64,000 nucleotides of DNA from Malassezia japonica (GCF_029542785.1 NC_083374.1:1-64000), one strand, 5' to 3'; shown: positions 8,764 to 17,762, counted from the stretch's first letter. The notes: generated by a model not told the origin, from the letters alone. Numbers and translations are program-made.

Positions 8764-10161
8764 TTAAGGGGTTTGCTTATGGTCTTGCGTGATGAGTCGG
8801 GAGCCACGCATGTTGCGAGTGTATGACCATAGCCAGCTGAGTGCCACGCTCAAGCGACTCCTGACACCGATAAGGAAGTAAATGTGGGCAATTCCCCAGA
8901 GCCACCATGCCATCCAGCCTGTCATCTTGATAAATCCAAAGTCAACGACTGCCTTGTTCTTTCCGATCGTGGCAAGGTTACCGGTATGGAAATACTGGAA
9001 CGGCTTACGAGTAGCCTTTCCCAGCAAGCGGTTGCGGATCAGTTTACCCACATATGCACCCTGCTGCTTGGCGGCAGGTGCCACGCCCGGAATTGGCTTG
9101 CCGTTGGGACCCATCACCGAGGCCGTGTCACCAATGGCAAAGATATTGGGACGTCCAGGAATGGAAAGGTCCGGCTCGACGCGGACCCTTCCTGCGCGAT
9201 CAGCCGATGCGGAGAGCCAGCGTGCGGCAGGAGACGCCTGCACGCCAGCAGCCCAGAAGATGGTAGAGCAGGGCAGGAATTGACCTCCATATTCTACGCC
9301 TTGCTTCGAGAGCTTCGAGACAGGCATGTTCAAGTGGACCTCCACGCCTAAATCCTCCAGTGCCGCCTTGGCGTATTCAGAGAGGTCCTCTGTGAAGGCG
9401 GAGAGGACACGCGGGCCAGCCTCAATCAGTACAATACGTGTCTTGCGCGTGTCAATGTTGCGGAACTCGTTCGGAAGAGTGCGGTGCGCCATTTGAGCCA
9501 TCGCGCCAGCCAGTTCAACACCCGTGGGACCACCACCAATGATTGCAAGCGTCATCTGCGAAGACCGGCGTTCAGTATCTGGCTCTCGCTCGGCCATCTC
9601 GAAGGCCATAAGCAAACGGCGGCGAAGCGTAGTTGCATCCTTCAGCGATTTCAGGCCCGGAGCAAACCGTTCCCAATCATCATTGCCAAAGTAAGCATCC
9701 TTGGCACCGGTAGCCAGCACAAGGGTGTCATAGTTGATCGGAAGGTTGTGGTCCAGGTAGACCGTTTGCCTGTCGACATCCACATTCATCACTTCACCCA
9801 TGAGCGTCGTGACTTCGTTGCGATTGCTTAATAGATGGCGCACAGGCCAGGCAATGTCAGAAGGACTCAACTGGCACGAGCCCACTTGGTAGAGCAATGG
9901 CTGGAACAGGTGGTAGTTGGCACGGTCAATGATAGTGATGTCGACAGGGGCGCCTTTCAGGCTTTGAACAGTAGTCAAACCGCCAAAACCTGCGCCAACG
10001 ATGACGACATGGTGACGCTTGGGAGTCGAAGTCTTGGCATCACTGGTGACTGTACTCATGAGCCGGCTCGCACTTGGAAAGTTCAAGCCGGCAGCGGTCA
10101 GACGTGTCCGGGAAAGCGCTACTGCTGATATGGCCGTCCTCGAAGGGGATAGGCGAAGCAT
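8764..10161 (-). CDS. Type II NADH:quinone oxidoreductase, bacterial-like
   Basis: About 465 residues from the ATG at 10161, chosen because it starts a good mitochondrial presequence (MLRLSPSRTA, many Arg and Ser, no acids before residue 40). The FAD-binding GAGFGG is at about 56-61 and the NADH-binding GGGPTG at about 209-214. The C-terminus has the amphipathic membrane-anchoring part (WLWGIAHIYFLIGVR). The enzyme passes electrons from NADH to quinone without pumping protons, probably at the inner mitochondrial membrane. The sequence between the motifs (HLFQPLLYQV, SPSDIAWPVR, YFGNDDWERFAPGLK) resembles alphaproteobacterial NDH-2 more than the usual fungal NDE/NDI proteins. This suggests horizontal transfer followed by gain of a targeting peptide. 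Confidence 0.88.
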   Translation of the reverse strand: MLRLSPSRTAISAVALSRTRLTAAGLNFPSASRLMSTVTSDAKTSTPKRHHVVIVGAGFGGLTTVQSLKGAPVDITIIDRANYHLFQPLLYQVGSCQLSPSDIAWPVRHLLSNRNEVTTLMGEVMNVDVDRQTVYLDHNLPINYDTLVLATGAKDAYFGNDDWERFAPGLKSLKDATTLRRRLLMAFEMAEREPDTERRSSQMTLAIIGGGPTGVELAGAMAQMAHRTLPNEFRNIDTRKTRIVLIEAGPRVLSAFTEDLSEYAKAALEDLGVEVHLNMPVSKLSKQGVEYGGQFLPCSTIFWAAGVQASPAARWLSASADRAGRVRVEPDLSIPGRPNIFAIGDTASVMGPNGKPIPGVAPAAKQQGAYVGKLIRNRLLGKATRKPFQYFHTGNLATIGKNKAVVDFGFIKMTGWMAWWLWGIAHIYFLIGVRSRLSVALSWLWSYTRNMRGSRLITQDHKQTP

Positions 10162-10807
10162 TGGATGGAAAGTGGTGGATAAGTATGAGAGGGGCAACAC
10201 TTTAAAGGATAACCCTAACCAAGCGTGCGTACCGGAAATATCCGATCGGCACTGCACATGTTCCGGGATATCATGCGGACAGCCGGTGTCATCTACCCAA
10301 TGTGCATATCATAATTTCTATTATACCCGTACCCTGATCCGTGCGAGCCAGTCCCTGGGCAGGGATCCCGACTCCTCGGCTGTCTGAGCTAAAGTGCGCC
10401 GAGAAGACTAATTCCCAACCTTAAGGGAGCAATTCAAGATAAGCAATACAGAAATGCCCATTTCAAAGAGAAATGTTGCATCTTGAACTCAATACGATTC
10501 AAAGGGAAGCGGAAGTGTAACGCCCAGATGACACAAGCGACCGGGCAGATCGACTAAGCTCAAGCTCGATGCTTTGCAGCCCAAAGTTTGCAATTTTCTC
10601 TCTCCCTCTTGTCTATTAAATCTCAGTGCAGCAGCTCGAATAAAGGGAGTTGGTGCTTGCAGCTCCTGTTGTCGTCATTAGCTAGCCATCAGCAATAATC
10701 CTCCACACAGGGTTGAGCACGTCATGCGCACGTCCCCTAATACTATGGTCACATTGCTTTCCATGTCAGGTCCGCATTGTTTCAATACAGATTAGCATCG
10801 TACATCA
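10162..10807. promoter_or_regulatory. Divergent intergenic region between NADH dehydrogenase and Dal5-type transporter
   Basis: 646 bases without a gene, serving two divergent promoters. It contains AACCCTAACC at 10211-10220 and one CGG-N4-CCG (CGGACAGCCG, 10276-10285). Either could be chance. No clear TATA element is seen for either gene. Confidence 0.4.
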
Positions 10808-12601
10808 ATGTTAGCAAGTCTAAAAGGCAGTCGCCCCCTCAAACTCACACTGGACATAGAGTCTTTCCCGTCTATTCATGGCGCTCGTCCGAGCTACGGT
10901 GCCATCCCTATCCCCATCCAGCATGGGATTACAGATTATACCGCTCACAGCTCTCAATCGAGTCCAATCTCTACCAGCTCTTCCAGAAGTTTGAATAAGC
11001 AAAGCGAAGAAGAAGTCGAACCAGCTGCAGCATATTCTGAGGAGCACGTTTTCCAAGATGCAGCAATATTAGAACACTGGCAAAAAGTTTATGAAAGTGT
11101 CGGGTATGAAGGACGGCACTTCATCAACTCTAGTTTTACGTGGTCCTATAAAGAAGAGGTCGAGCTAATGCGAAAGCTCGATTTTCACGTTATATTACTG
11201 GTTTGGGTTATGTTCTTTGCGATGGACTTGATACGCCAAAACCTAAGTCGTGCCTTGGCTAGCCGCAGTGAACATGAACACGGTAACTTTTTTGGAGACA
11301 TTGGCTTAACACAGGATGATATAAACAAAGGCCAATTCGTGTACTTGTTGGCCTTTCTACTCATGGAGTTTCCATCGGGTCTTTTGTCGAAGTGGATAGG
11401 GCCAGAAAATTGGGTTCCCGTTCAGATCTTTACATGGTCCATGGTCGGGGTTGGACAATCCATGATCAAAAGTAAGACTGGCTTTTACATTACTCGAACA
11501 CTGTTGGGGATGGCGCAAGGTGGATTTGTTCCTGACATGTGTCTTTACTTGACCTACTTCTATACCGCAAATGAGATGAACATCAGAATGAGCTGGTTTT
11601 ATACGGTTCTCGGCGCTTCACAAATCATTGGATCTCTTCTCTCTCTTGCATTGTTGAATTTAAATGGATTATTTGAGATCGAAGGGTGGCGATACTTATT
11701 CGGTGCAGAGGCTTGTATCTCGCTGCTGGTTGGCTTCGCTGCCGTAGCACTGATGCCATCAACTATTACCAAGACTACGACCTGGATTATTCGAAAGCCA
11801 TGGCTTTCTTTACATGAGCAAAAGATCCTTGTGAACCGCTTGCTTCGTGATGATCCTACCAAAGGGGATATGAACAGCCATCAGGCCGTGACATGGGAGG
11901 GGATCTTGGGCTGTCTCGGTGACAAGAGTGCGCTCCCAATATATGCTCTCACTATTGTATCGTTAATTCCCTATCAACCGTCTAAAACGTATCTATCATT
12001 CATTCTGAGCAGCCTCGGGTTTAACACATTCATGAGCAACCTACTTGCCATTCCTGGTACCATTCTATTCATGATAAACACTATCTGGATGACCCATCTG
12101 GCTACGCACTATGGCGAACGAAGCCTGGCTACTGCCATCACAAATGTATGGGTCTTTCCATGCCTCGCCATACTTTTGACATTGCCGGACACCACGGAAG
12201 GACATTGGGGATGGATTCGGTATGGACTACTCAGCCTGATCAGCGCGGTACCTTACCCTCTGTCCTTCCTAGTCGGCTGGGTTTCACAGAATTCCCACTC
12301 AGTGCAAGCTCGGACGGTTTCGCTTTGTCTTGTGAATATCAGTGCACAACTCGCAGGCATTGTCTCTACCTTTGCCTATACGGATTCGGACCAACCCTAT
12401 TACCGCCATGGAAACATACGTCTCGCCTTCCTATCTGGTTTCTCCATTCTATTGTGTGTGATAGTGCGCTATTACTACGTTGCGATAAACCGGGAAAAAG
12501 CGAAACAATGGCAGGCATTGACGGCACAGCAGCAAGTCAACTACAGGATAAACAACAAGGATTATGGGCCAAGTCGAATCGATGCGCGACTTGTATACTA
12601 G
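10808..12601 (+). CDS. MFS transporter, anion:cation symporter type (Dal5 / allantoate permease family)
   Basis: 597 residues from ATG 10808. After a hydrophilic N-terminus of about 130 residues the protein follows the ACS pattern: the first helix segment ILLVWVMFFAMDLIRQNL, then GQFVYLLAFLLMEFPSGLLSKWIG, and GMAQGGFVPDMCLYLTYFYT in the fourth helix region. The central loop and second six-helix bundle are complete. Fungal members import allantoate, nicotinate, pantothenate, biotin precursors and related anions at the plasma membrane. Subfamily is confident, substrate is not. It diverges from the dehydrogenase gene and has AT-richer codons than the core genes. Confidence 0.87.
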   Translation: MLASLKGSRPLKLTLDIESFPSIHGARPSYGAIPIPIQHGITDYTAHSSQSSPISTSSSRSLNKQSEEEVEPAAAYSEEHVFQDAAILEHWQKVYESVGYEGRHFINSSFTWSYKEEVELMRKLDFHVILLVWVMFFAMDLIRQNLSRALASRSEHEHGNFFGDIGLTQDDINKGQFVYLLAFLLMEFPSGLLSKWIGPENWVPVQIFTWSMVGVGQSMIKSKTGFYITRTLLGMAQGGFVPDMCLYLTYFYTANEMNIRMSWFYTVLGASQIIGSLLSLALLNLNGLFEIEGWRYLFGAEACISLLVGFAAVALMPSTITKTTTWIIRKPWLSLHEQKILVNRLLRDDPTKGDMNSHQAVTWEGILGCLGDKSALPIYALTIVSLIPYQPSKTYLSFILSSLGFNTFMSNLLAIPGTILFMINTIWMTHLATHYGERSLATAITNVWVFPCLAILLTLPDTTEGHWGWIRYGLLSLISAVPYPLSFLVGWVSQNSHSVQARTVSLCLVNISAQLAGIVSTFAYTDSDQPYYRHGNIRLAFLSGFSILLCVIVRYYYVAINREKAKQWQALTAQQQVNYRINNKDYGPSRIDARLVY

Positions 12602-12800
12602 AAAGTTCCAGATAATTAAACTCAAAGCCAACCTCCAGTTACTGCAAGATAGGAGTAGAAACATCACTTTTGTGCCATAGGATTGGCTAAGTTTTTTGTT
12701 ATGCCCGCTCAAAACCGGTGGAGTCATAAAATTTGATCAAGTGACAGCGCTATTTAAAAGTGTGGAGGTCGAGCTTCTTTTGCATCCTTCGTCCAGTGGA

Positions 12801-14075
12801 ATGAGCGACGTACAGTCGGACGAAAAGCATGATGAGATTAGCCTAAGCTCTAAAGTCATTCCAGAAGATGACAATTCTATCCCTAATGGTGGACTTGTTG
12901 CTTGGCTGCAAGTTTTAGGGGGTTTTTTCCTTCTTTTTAACACCTCAGGTATGGTCAATTCTTTTGGTGTCTTTCAAACGTATTACGAAACGCACATTCT
13001 CTTGAATGAGAATGCTTCACGGATTTCTTGGATTGGATCGCTTCAGGGATGTCTTTCCCTTTTGGTTGGAGCGCTTACTGGCCCGCTGTTTGACCTAGGG
13101 TACTTTCGTCATATGATCCTATTTGGCACCTTGTTGCTGTCGTTTGCGTTAATGATGACGAGTTTGTGTGATGAATATTGGCAGTTCATGCTAGCGCAAA
13201 GTTTATGCTTTGGTCTCGCTGCTGCCTGTTTATGTATACCTGGTATGGCAATCACTTCCACCTACTTCTCCACGCGTCGCGCATTTGCGTTAGGTGTCGT
13301 GGCTAGCGGCAGCAGTATCGGTGCTGTGGTCTACACGGTAGTATTCCGCAACCTTGTGGATAAAGTTGGGTTCCCCTGGACAGTAAGGGTATTCGGCTTC
13401 ATTGCGTTCGGCACTCTTGCCGTCTCCAATGTCTTGATGCGACCGCGCATTGCGCCAGCGCATCGCCGAACACTGTTTGCTTGGCACGCGTTTAAAGAGC
13501 CTGAATTTGTGATATTTGTGTTTGGTATCTGCATCGGGTTCATGGGTGCTTATATTCCATTCTATCATGTCTCTGCCTACGCGATGAAGCGCACAGGCTC
13601 AAGCGAGACACTTGCATTTTATCTAATTGCAATCATGAACGGAGCAAGTACCGTTGGGCGAATTCTCCCGAACTTTTTGGCCGATAAAATTGGGCCCTTC
13701 AACACAATGATACCGTTGGCCGCGTGCTCAGCCATTCTTGCTTTTGGATGGATGGGTATTGAAAGTGTGCCGAGCATCTGCGTGTTCGCAGTCTTGTACG
13801 GCTTCATGACAGGCGCATATGTCTCTCTTCCGACAGCCTGTGTTGCAAGCATTACCAAGGACCTGCACGAAGTCGGGGCACGCGTCGGCATGTGTTTCAT
13901 GTTTGCCGGTATCGGTATGCTAATTGGAAATCCGATTGCGGGAGCACTGGTCGATTTGGAAACTGGTAGCTTCTGGAAAGCTCAGCTGTGTTGTGCGATG
14001 TTAGTATTGGGCTCTATGGTATGCCTGTTGCTATCGCGCTTCTTCCTCAGCCGCAAAATCATGGTAAAATATTAA
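12801..14075 (+). CDS. MFS monocarboxylate-type transporter (MCH family)
   Basis: About 424 residues from ATG 12801, chosen because a TATA-like TATTTAAA lies at 12751-12758. Twelve helices. The first carries the fungal MCT signature PNGGLVAWLQVLGGFF followed by NSFGVFQTYYE. The second helix region has RISWIGSLQGCL and the loop has RRAFALGVVASGSSIG, both typical of yeast Mch proteins. Yeast homologues transport riboflavin (Mch5) or unknown substrates and not necessarily monocarboxylates. The gene is the third MFS transporter of the island and the last gene before the second pair of secreted proteins. Confidence 0.88.
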   Translation: MSDVQSDEKHDEISLSSKVIPEDDNSIPNGGLVAWLQVLGGFFLLFNTSGMVNSFGVFQTYYETHILLNENASRISWIGSLQGCLSLLVGALTGPLFDLGYFRHMILFGTLLLSFALMMTSLCDEYWQFMLAQSLCFGLAAACLCIPGMAITSTYFSTRRAFALGVVASGSSIGAVVYTVVFRNLVDKVGFPWTVRVFGFIAFGTLAVSNVLMRPRIAPAHRRTLFAWHAFKEPEFVIFVFGICIGFMGAYIPFYHVSAYAMKRTGSSETLAFYLIAIMNGASTVGRILPNFLADKIGPFNTMIPLAACSAILAFGWMGIESVPSICVFAVLYGFMTGAYVSLPTACVASITKDLHEVGARVGMCFMFAGIGMLIGNPIAGALVDLETGSFWKAQLCCAMLVLGSMVCLLLSRFFLSRKIMVKY

Positions 14076-14673
14076 TAGTCATCATTACAAGGCACATAGC
14101 ACTATCATTCTACTAGGGGCTCTAATTTCACTAAACTTTATCCAATATCGTCATGGTTCAGAAGAACTAGAAGCAGTCTTTCCTGTGGTTGTTTCATGGT
14201 CGCTTTTAAAGCCGCACAGGAGAGAGGATCGTGCACGTGAAGTGTACGAGTGGGTCGAAATTAAGGATCTGCTTCATTATGTAATATGCGGGGATACGGA
14301 ACTCCATAACTTCCGTGGTACTGGTTGGCTCATTTTAAACTACTTGGAGCACGGTTAAGAAAAGCGCTGTGCCAAGAATTAGAGAATGAGAGATAGAAGC
14401 TAAAATTAACCCCTATTGTGTAGTTAAGCATACACAGATCTTGTGATGGTGGTAAGTAGATCAAAGGAGAAAGGGAACGTGCGAATCCCTGCATCTTGGC
14501 AATAAACCCTTATTCGTTATTCGAGCCTCTTGTTGCCGGAACTCCGTAAGTTTCAGATTTCGATCATTCAGACCGGAACTATTGTGGTTATGCCTGGTCT
14601 TAAATGATGGCATTGCACGGTATATAAAGGCAGAGTTTAGAGCCTCATTTATCACCAACAACTTCAATACAAC
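14076..14673 (+). promoter_or_regulatory. Promoter region of secreted copy C
   Basis: 598 gene-free bases. Elements seen are CGGAA and TTCCG arms around nine bases at 14297-14315, CGGAACTCCG at 14537-14546 (one base off the family palindrome, 128-137 bases before the ATG), and a TATA box TATATAAA at 14621-14628. A 14-base stretch at 14155-14168 is identical to the 3' end of copy B including the stop context; it may be a relic or chance. Confidence 0.5.
14537..14546. promoter_or_regulatory. Variant CGG-N4-CCG site upstream of copy C
   Basis: CGGAACTCCG keeps both CGG triplets in inverted orientation with a four-base spacer. Its spacer differs by one base from the palindrome at the other three family genes. 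Confidence 0.45.
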
Positions 14674-15324
14674 ATGCTCAAGTTTCTTTTCACACTGATC
14701 TTTGCCCTAGTAGTTGTTTCGCAAGCTGCACCTGTCGAAAAGCGTGGTAAGGTGCAGTGCAAGGCTGTTGGAGAGCCTGGCGTCCTAACTGGGTGGTACT
14801 CGAACGGCACTCTTGTTACTGGGTTCCAAGTGGCCGCCCAGTCCAATAGTTCTGGCAACTTTGACGTGACCATGAAAAAGAACGCAGACAGCAAGTTTCA
14901 GCTGTACGAGTGCCAGGCCCCGAGTGACAAGTTCAACACCAGCTCGGACAAGGCCTACTTTGGACAGCTGCGGAGCATGGATGTGACCGACTTCTGCCTG
15001 ACATCTGGCAATGCCCTGGTTCCGGATGGCGGCCAGAGCGATGACCCTGCCATGCCCAAGTTCAAGTATGACCCTGACGAGCACGGCGAGCTAACGCTGC
15101 GCCCTTGCTCTGCTGTTGATGACTTTGTTATGCGCTTGCAGTGGTTCTCGCTGAAGAAGAGCTCCTCGTGCGCCCCCTCTTTGCTTTATGAAGCTTACAA
15201 GACTGACGAGACTCTGAAGAACATTTATGGCGAAAAGTGGATGGCATCATTCTACTACCCAGGGAAGGAGCCTATGCCGCTGCTATCCCGTCTCGCTAGC
15301 GCTTCGAAGAAGTGTGATGCCTAA
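14674..15324 (+). CDS. Small secreted cysteine-patterned protein, copy C
   Basis: 216 residues with a signal peptide (1-18) and a Kex2-like EKR before GKVQCK. It belongs to the same family as copies A, B and D: the cysteines in VQCK, LYECQ, DFCLTS and LRPCS line up with the four of copy A, and FGQLRS matches YGRIEL of copy B. Two extra cysteines near the end (SSCAP, KKCDA) are shared with copy D and absent from A and B. The CLTSG...LTLRPC segment recalls beta-trefoil lectin repeats, but that is a weak likeness. A TATA box 46-53 bases upstream supports the start. Function unknown. Confidence 0.84.
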   Translation: MLKFLFTLIFALVVVSQAAPVEKRGKVQCKAVGEPGVLTGWYSNGTLVTGFQVAAQSNSSGNFDVTMKKNADSKFQLYECQAPSDKFNTSSDKAYFGQLRSMDVTDFCLTSGNALVPDGGQSDDPAMPKFKYDPDEHGELTLRPCSAVDDFVMRLQWFSLKKSSSCAPSLLYEAYKTDETLKNIYGEKWMASFYYPGKEPMPLLSRLASASKKCDA

Positions 15325-15627
15325 ACGCAATTTGGCCCAGGGTCCAAAGATGTGGTACATTGAAACGCATCAGTTGAATAGGCTTTCAGCTCGTTGTTAC
15401 TTTCGTATATTGTAAAACCGGAACTAGCTAGCCACTTCGCATGATACACAAGTTGAACAAAAGAAGCGCGGCGTCACTTGGGTGGGCGGACAGCCTGTCA
15501 AAGTGACAATACGCCAAACGGGGCTCAATTACCTTGGAAGCAAGGTTCGGCGGAATTCCGCGTACTACGCCCGTGAAAATGGTATAAAGCAATGGGACCA
15601 TTACCATGGTCCCTCTTACGATACAGC
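15325..15627 (+). promoter_or_regulatory. Promoter region of secreted copy D
   Basis: Holds CGGAACT at 15419-15425, the palindrome at 15551-15560, TATAAA at 15583-15588 and an inverted repeat of 8-base arms (GGGACCAT and ATGGTCCC, 15594-15613) that would lie at or near the transcription start. The TATA position places initiation downstream of the ATG at 15592 and argues for the ATG at 15628. Confidence 0.55.
15551..15560. promoter_or_regulatory. CGG-N4-CCG palindrome upstream of copy D
   Basis: Third perfect copy of CGGAATTCCG in the window, 68-77 bases before the start codon and just upstream of the TATA box, as in copies A and B. Confidence 0.55.
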
Positions 15628-16176
15628 ATGTTTAAGCCTGTCTTGCTAGGTATTCTTTCGGTGGTATTTGCTTCTAGCACTTTGGCTGCGAATGCAACGA
15701 ACATCGACTGCCAGCCGGTTGGAACCTCCAATGGTCTCTTTGCCGACGGCAATCACAATTTGACACGCTTTGGGTTCTCACAGCACGAAAAGACGGGCGA
15801 ATTCCCCAACCTCATCGCACTGAATTCCACGAAGCAAACATTCCAATTCTACGAATGCAAATTCCCCAACGCACCCACTTCCCAAGGCGAAAAGTATGGC
15901 CAAGTTCGCAGCACGGCCAAAAAGAACCACTGTGTGACTGCAGGAGATGCAGTGACTCTCCAGCCCTGTGAGAGTACACTGAACGAAAACTTCCGAAAGC
16001 AAGGGTTCTTTTGGCAGGTTTGGAACCCGAACTGTGCTGACTTGCACCCCATTGCACATGAAGCGGGCTCCTATGCCGAAAACACGCTTACAGGCAACAA
16101 GCACTCAAGCCAATTTTCGTACCAGTACAAGAACTACCTCTCCCCCAAAGCATACATCGGCACGAAGCATTGCTGA
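15628..16176 (+). CDS. Small secreted cysteine-patterned protein, copy D
   Basis: 182 residues from ATG 15628. An upstream in-frame ATG at 15592 is only a few bases after the TATA box and would spoil the signal peptide. The signal peptide is MFKPVLLGILSVVFASS followed by TLAANA. Family cysteines are in IDCQ, FYECK, NHCVTA and LQPCE, with the extra C-terminal pair (PNCAD, KHC at the very end) as in copy C. YGQVRS matches the other members. There is no Kex2 site. Tandem with copy C on the same strand, about 300 bases apart. Function unknown. Confidence 0.83.
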   Translation: MFKPVLLGILSVVFASSTLAANATNIDCQPVGTSNGLFADGNHNLTRFGFSQHEKTGEFPNLIALNSTKQTFQFYECKFPNAPTSQGEKYGQVRSTAKKNHCVTAGDAVTLQPCESTLNENFRKQGFFWQVWNPNCADLHPIAHEAGSYAENTLTGNKHSSQFSYQYKNYLSPKAYIGTKHC

Positions 16177-16703
16177 TGTATGAGACCCCTTGTGTCCAAA
16201 TGTTCCCTTTCCTGGCAATGATGAACCTCTTTTTTACAACTCGAAACGCTCAAGGAACAGAACCATGTGCCCTATGCGCTGCATTCTTACAATAAATCAC
16301 AAGGCCCTAAGTTTGTTTCGTCTGTGCAGTAAATAGAGCGCAAATGGGCGTGCTATGCGATGCTCCGTTGAGTCGTGCACAGGCCCCCTTTAGTGAAAGT
16401 TTCAGGAACCATTACTCAGCAATGTACGTCTAGGCCTGGCCCACGCGGTTGGTTCCCCGCGGGTTATTTTTTGTGCGGCCCAATCGCATGCGTGCTGTGG
16501 GTCTGCGCAGCGCACTGCCACAGTGGGCGTGGGCCGGCAATTTGTGGAGTAGGGCAAGCCACACGCGGCATGACGGAGGTGCCGTGCGTCGGCCAAACAC
16601 ATTACGAGATTCCCCGATCGGACAAGCGATCGCCCACGGTGGCCCGGGCGCCCCGCCTTCCCGGCGGCCCGTGTCCTCAATCCTTCCTCACACAACCAAC
16701 ACA
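16177..16703 (+). other. Boundary between AT-richer subtelomere and GC-rich core; GH43 promoter
   Basis: 527 gene-free bases. Up to about 16350 the sequence is AT-rich like the island; from about 16400 it becomes clearly GC-rich and stays so to the end of the window. No repeat or mobile element marks the change. The last 300 bases must contain the promoter of the GH43 gene, with no TATA element visible. Confidence 0.5.
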
Positions 16704-17705
16704 ATGTCCAACCACCCCATCGCCGAATGTGATATGCCTGACCCCTGGGTCCTCGCGGGCAACGGTGTCTTTTACCTGACCTTTACGCTCGGCGACCGCA
16801 TCGAGATCTGGGCGTCGCAGAACGTGGAGGACTTCCGCAATTGCCAAAAGAGCCTCATCTGGAAGCCTGAGGGCTCCGGCTGGGCCCCCGGTATCTGGGC
16901 CCCCGAGCTCCACAACCTGAACGGCACTTGGTATGTGTACTTCAGTGGCGAGAAGCCTGGCCAGGGCCCCGCGTCGCACCGCACCCTGGTCCTGCGCTCG
17001 AGCAACCCCGATCCGATGGACCCCAGCGGCTGGCAGTTTGCCGGCCCCCTGCGTGGTGTGCCTGACCACTGGGCGATTGACGCTACGGTCTTCACCCCCC
17101 GCCCCAATGAGCTGTACTGCTGCTGGTCGGGCTGGCCTCTTGGCGACAACTCTGACTCGGAGCAGGACCTGTTCATTGCGCGTCTCGCTTCGCCCGAGGA
17201 GGCGATTCCTGACACGGTCACGGTCATTTCGCGCCCCGACCGTGAGTGGGAGCGCCCTGACAATGGCAAGCGTGGCGTGAACGAGGGCCCGACGTGGGTC
17301 AACCTCCAGGGCTTCAGCGGCATTGTCTACAGTGCTCACGGAAGCTGGACGTGCGACTACAAGCTCGGCCTGCTCCAGCTGGTCGGCAACAACCCCCTGG
17401 ACCCCAAGTCGTGGCAGAAGCGTGATGCGCCGCTGCTGATGAGCGAGCGCTCCAAGGGTGGCCCCTACGGCCCCGGCCACGCCTCGTTCATCGTCTCGCC
17501 TGACGGCAGCGGTGCGCTGTGCATGTTCCACTGCACGCACAACGTCGACGACGGCTGGGACAACCGCAAGGCGCGCTGCATGCAGCTCTCGCCGCAGGAC
17601 TTCCACCCCGAGTCCCGCCATTGCTGCTGTGCCTCTGGCAACGAGGGCGGCGGTGGCCCCGGTGGTCTGCTTGGCAAGGCCATCAACAAGATCAAGTCGC
17701 TTTAA
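16704..17705 (+). CDS. GH43-family glycoside hydrolase
   Basis: 333 residues from ATG 16704; the open frame upstream contains only non-conserved GC-rich sequence. The five-bladed propeller pattern of family 43 is present with its three acids: Asp of MPDPWV (residue 13, base), Asp of AIDATVF (about 127) and Glu of NEGPTW (about 193, acid). WAPGIWAPELH is also typical. Members remove arabinose or xylose units from plant or microbial polysaccharides. No signal peptide is visible, so the protein may be intracellular or leave by another route. It is the first gene of the GC-rich core. Substrate not predictable. Confidence 0.84.
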   Translation: MSNHPIAECDMPDPWVLAGNGVFYLTFTLGDRIEIWASQNVEDFRNCQKSLIWKPEGSGWAPGIWAPELHNLNGTWYVYFSGEKPGQGPASHRTLVLRSSNPDPMDPSGWQFAGPLRGVPDHWAIDATVFTPRPNELYCCWSGWPLGDNSDSEQDLFIARLASPEEAIPDTVTVISRPDREWERPDNGKRGVNEGPTWVNLQGFSGIVYSAHGSWTCDYKLGLLQLVGNNPLDPKSWQKRDAPLLMSERSKGGPYGPGHASFIVSPDGSGALCMFHCTHNVDDGWDNRKARCMQLSPQDFHPESRHCCCASGNEGGGGPGGLLGKAINKIKSL

Positions 17706-17762
17706 TTGTTCATAGCTGAAATTGTGTGCGCGGTTCTGCAATCCGCTTCTCCACATTGTACG

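Noticed and set aside
10211..10220. AACCCTAACC as an internal telomere-like tract
   Set aside because: Too short, and the unit is not the one at this chromosome's end; more likely a promoter motif or chance.
10276..10285. CGGACAGCCG as a further site of the secreted-gene regulator
   Set aside because: Only the CGG triplets match; the spacer and flanks differ and such a six-base match is expected by chance in a spacer this long.
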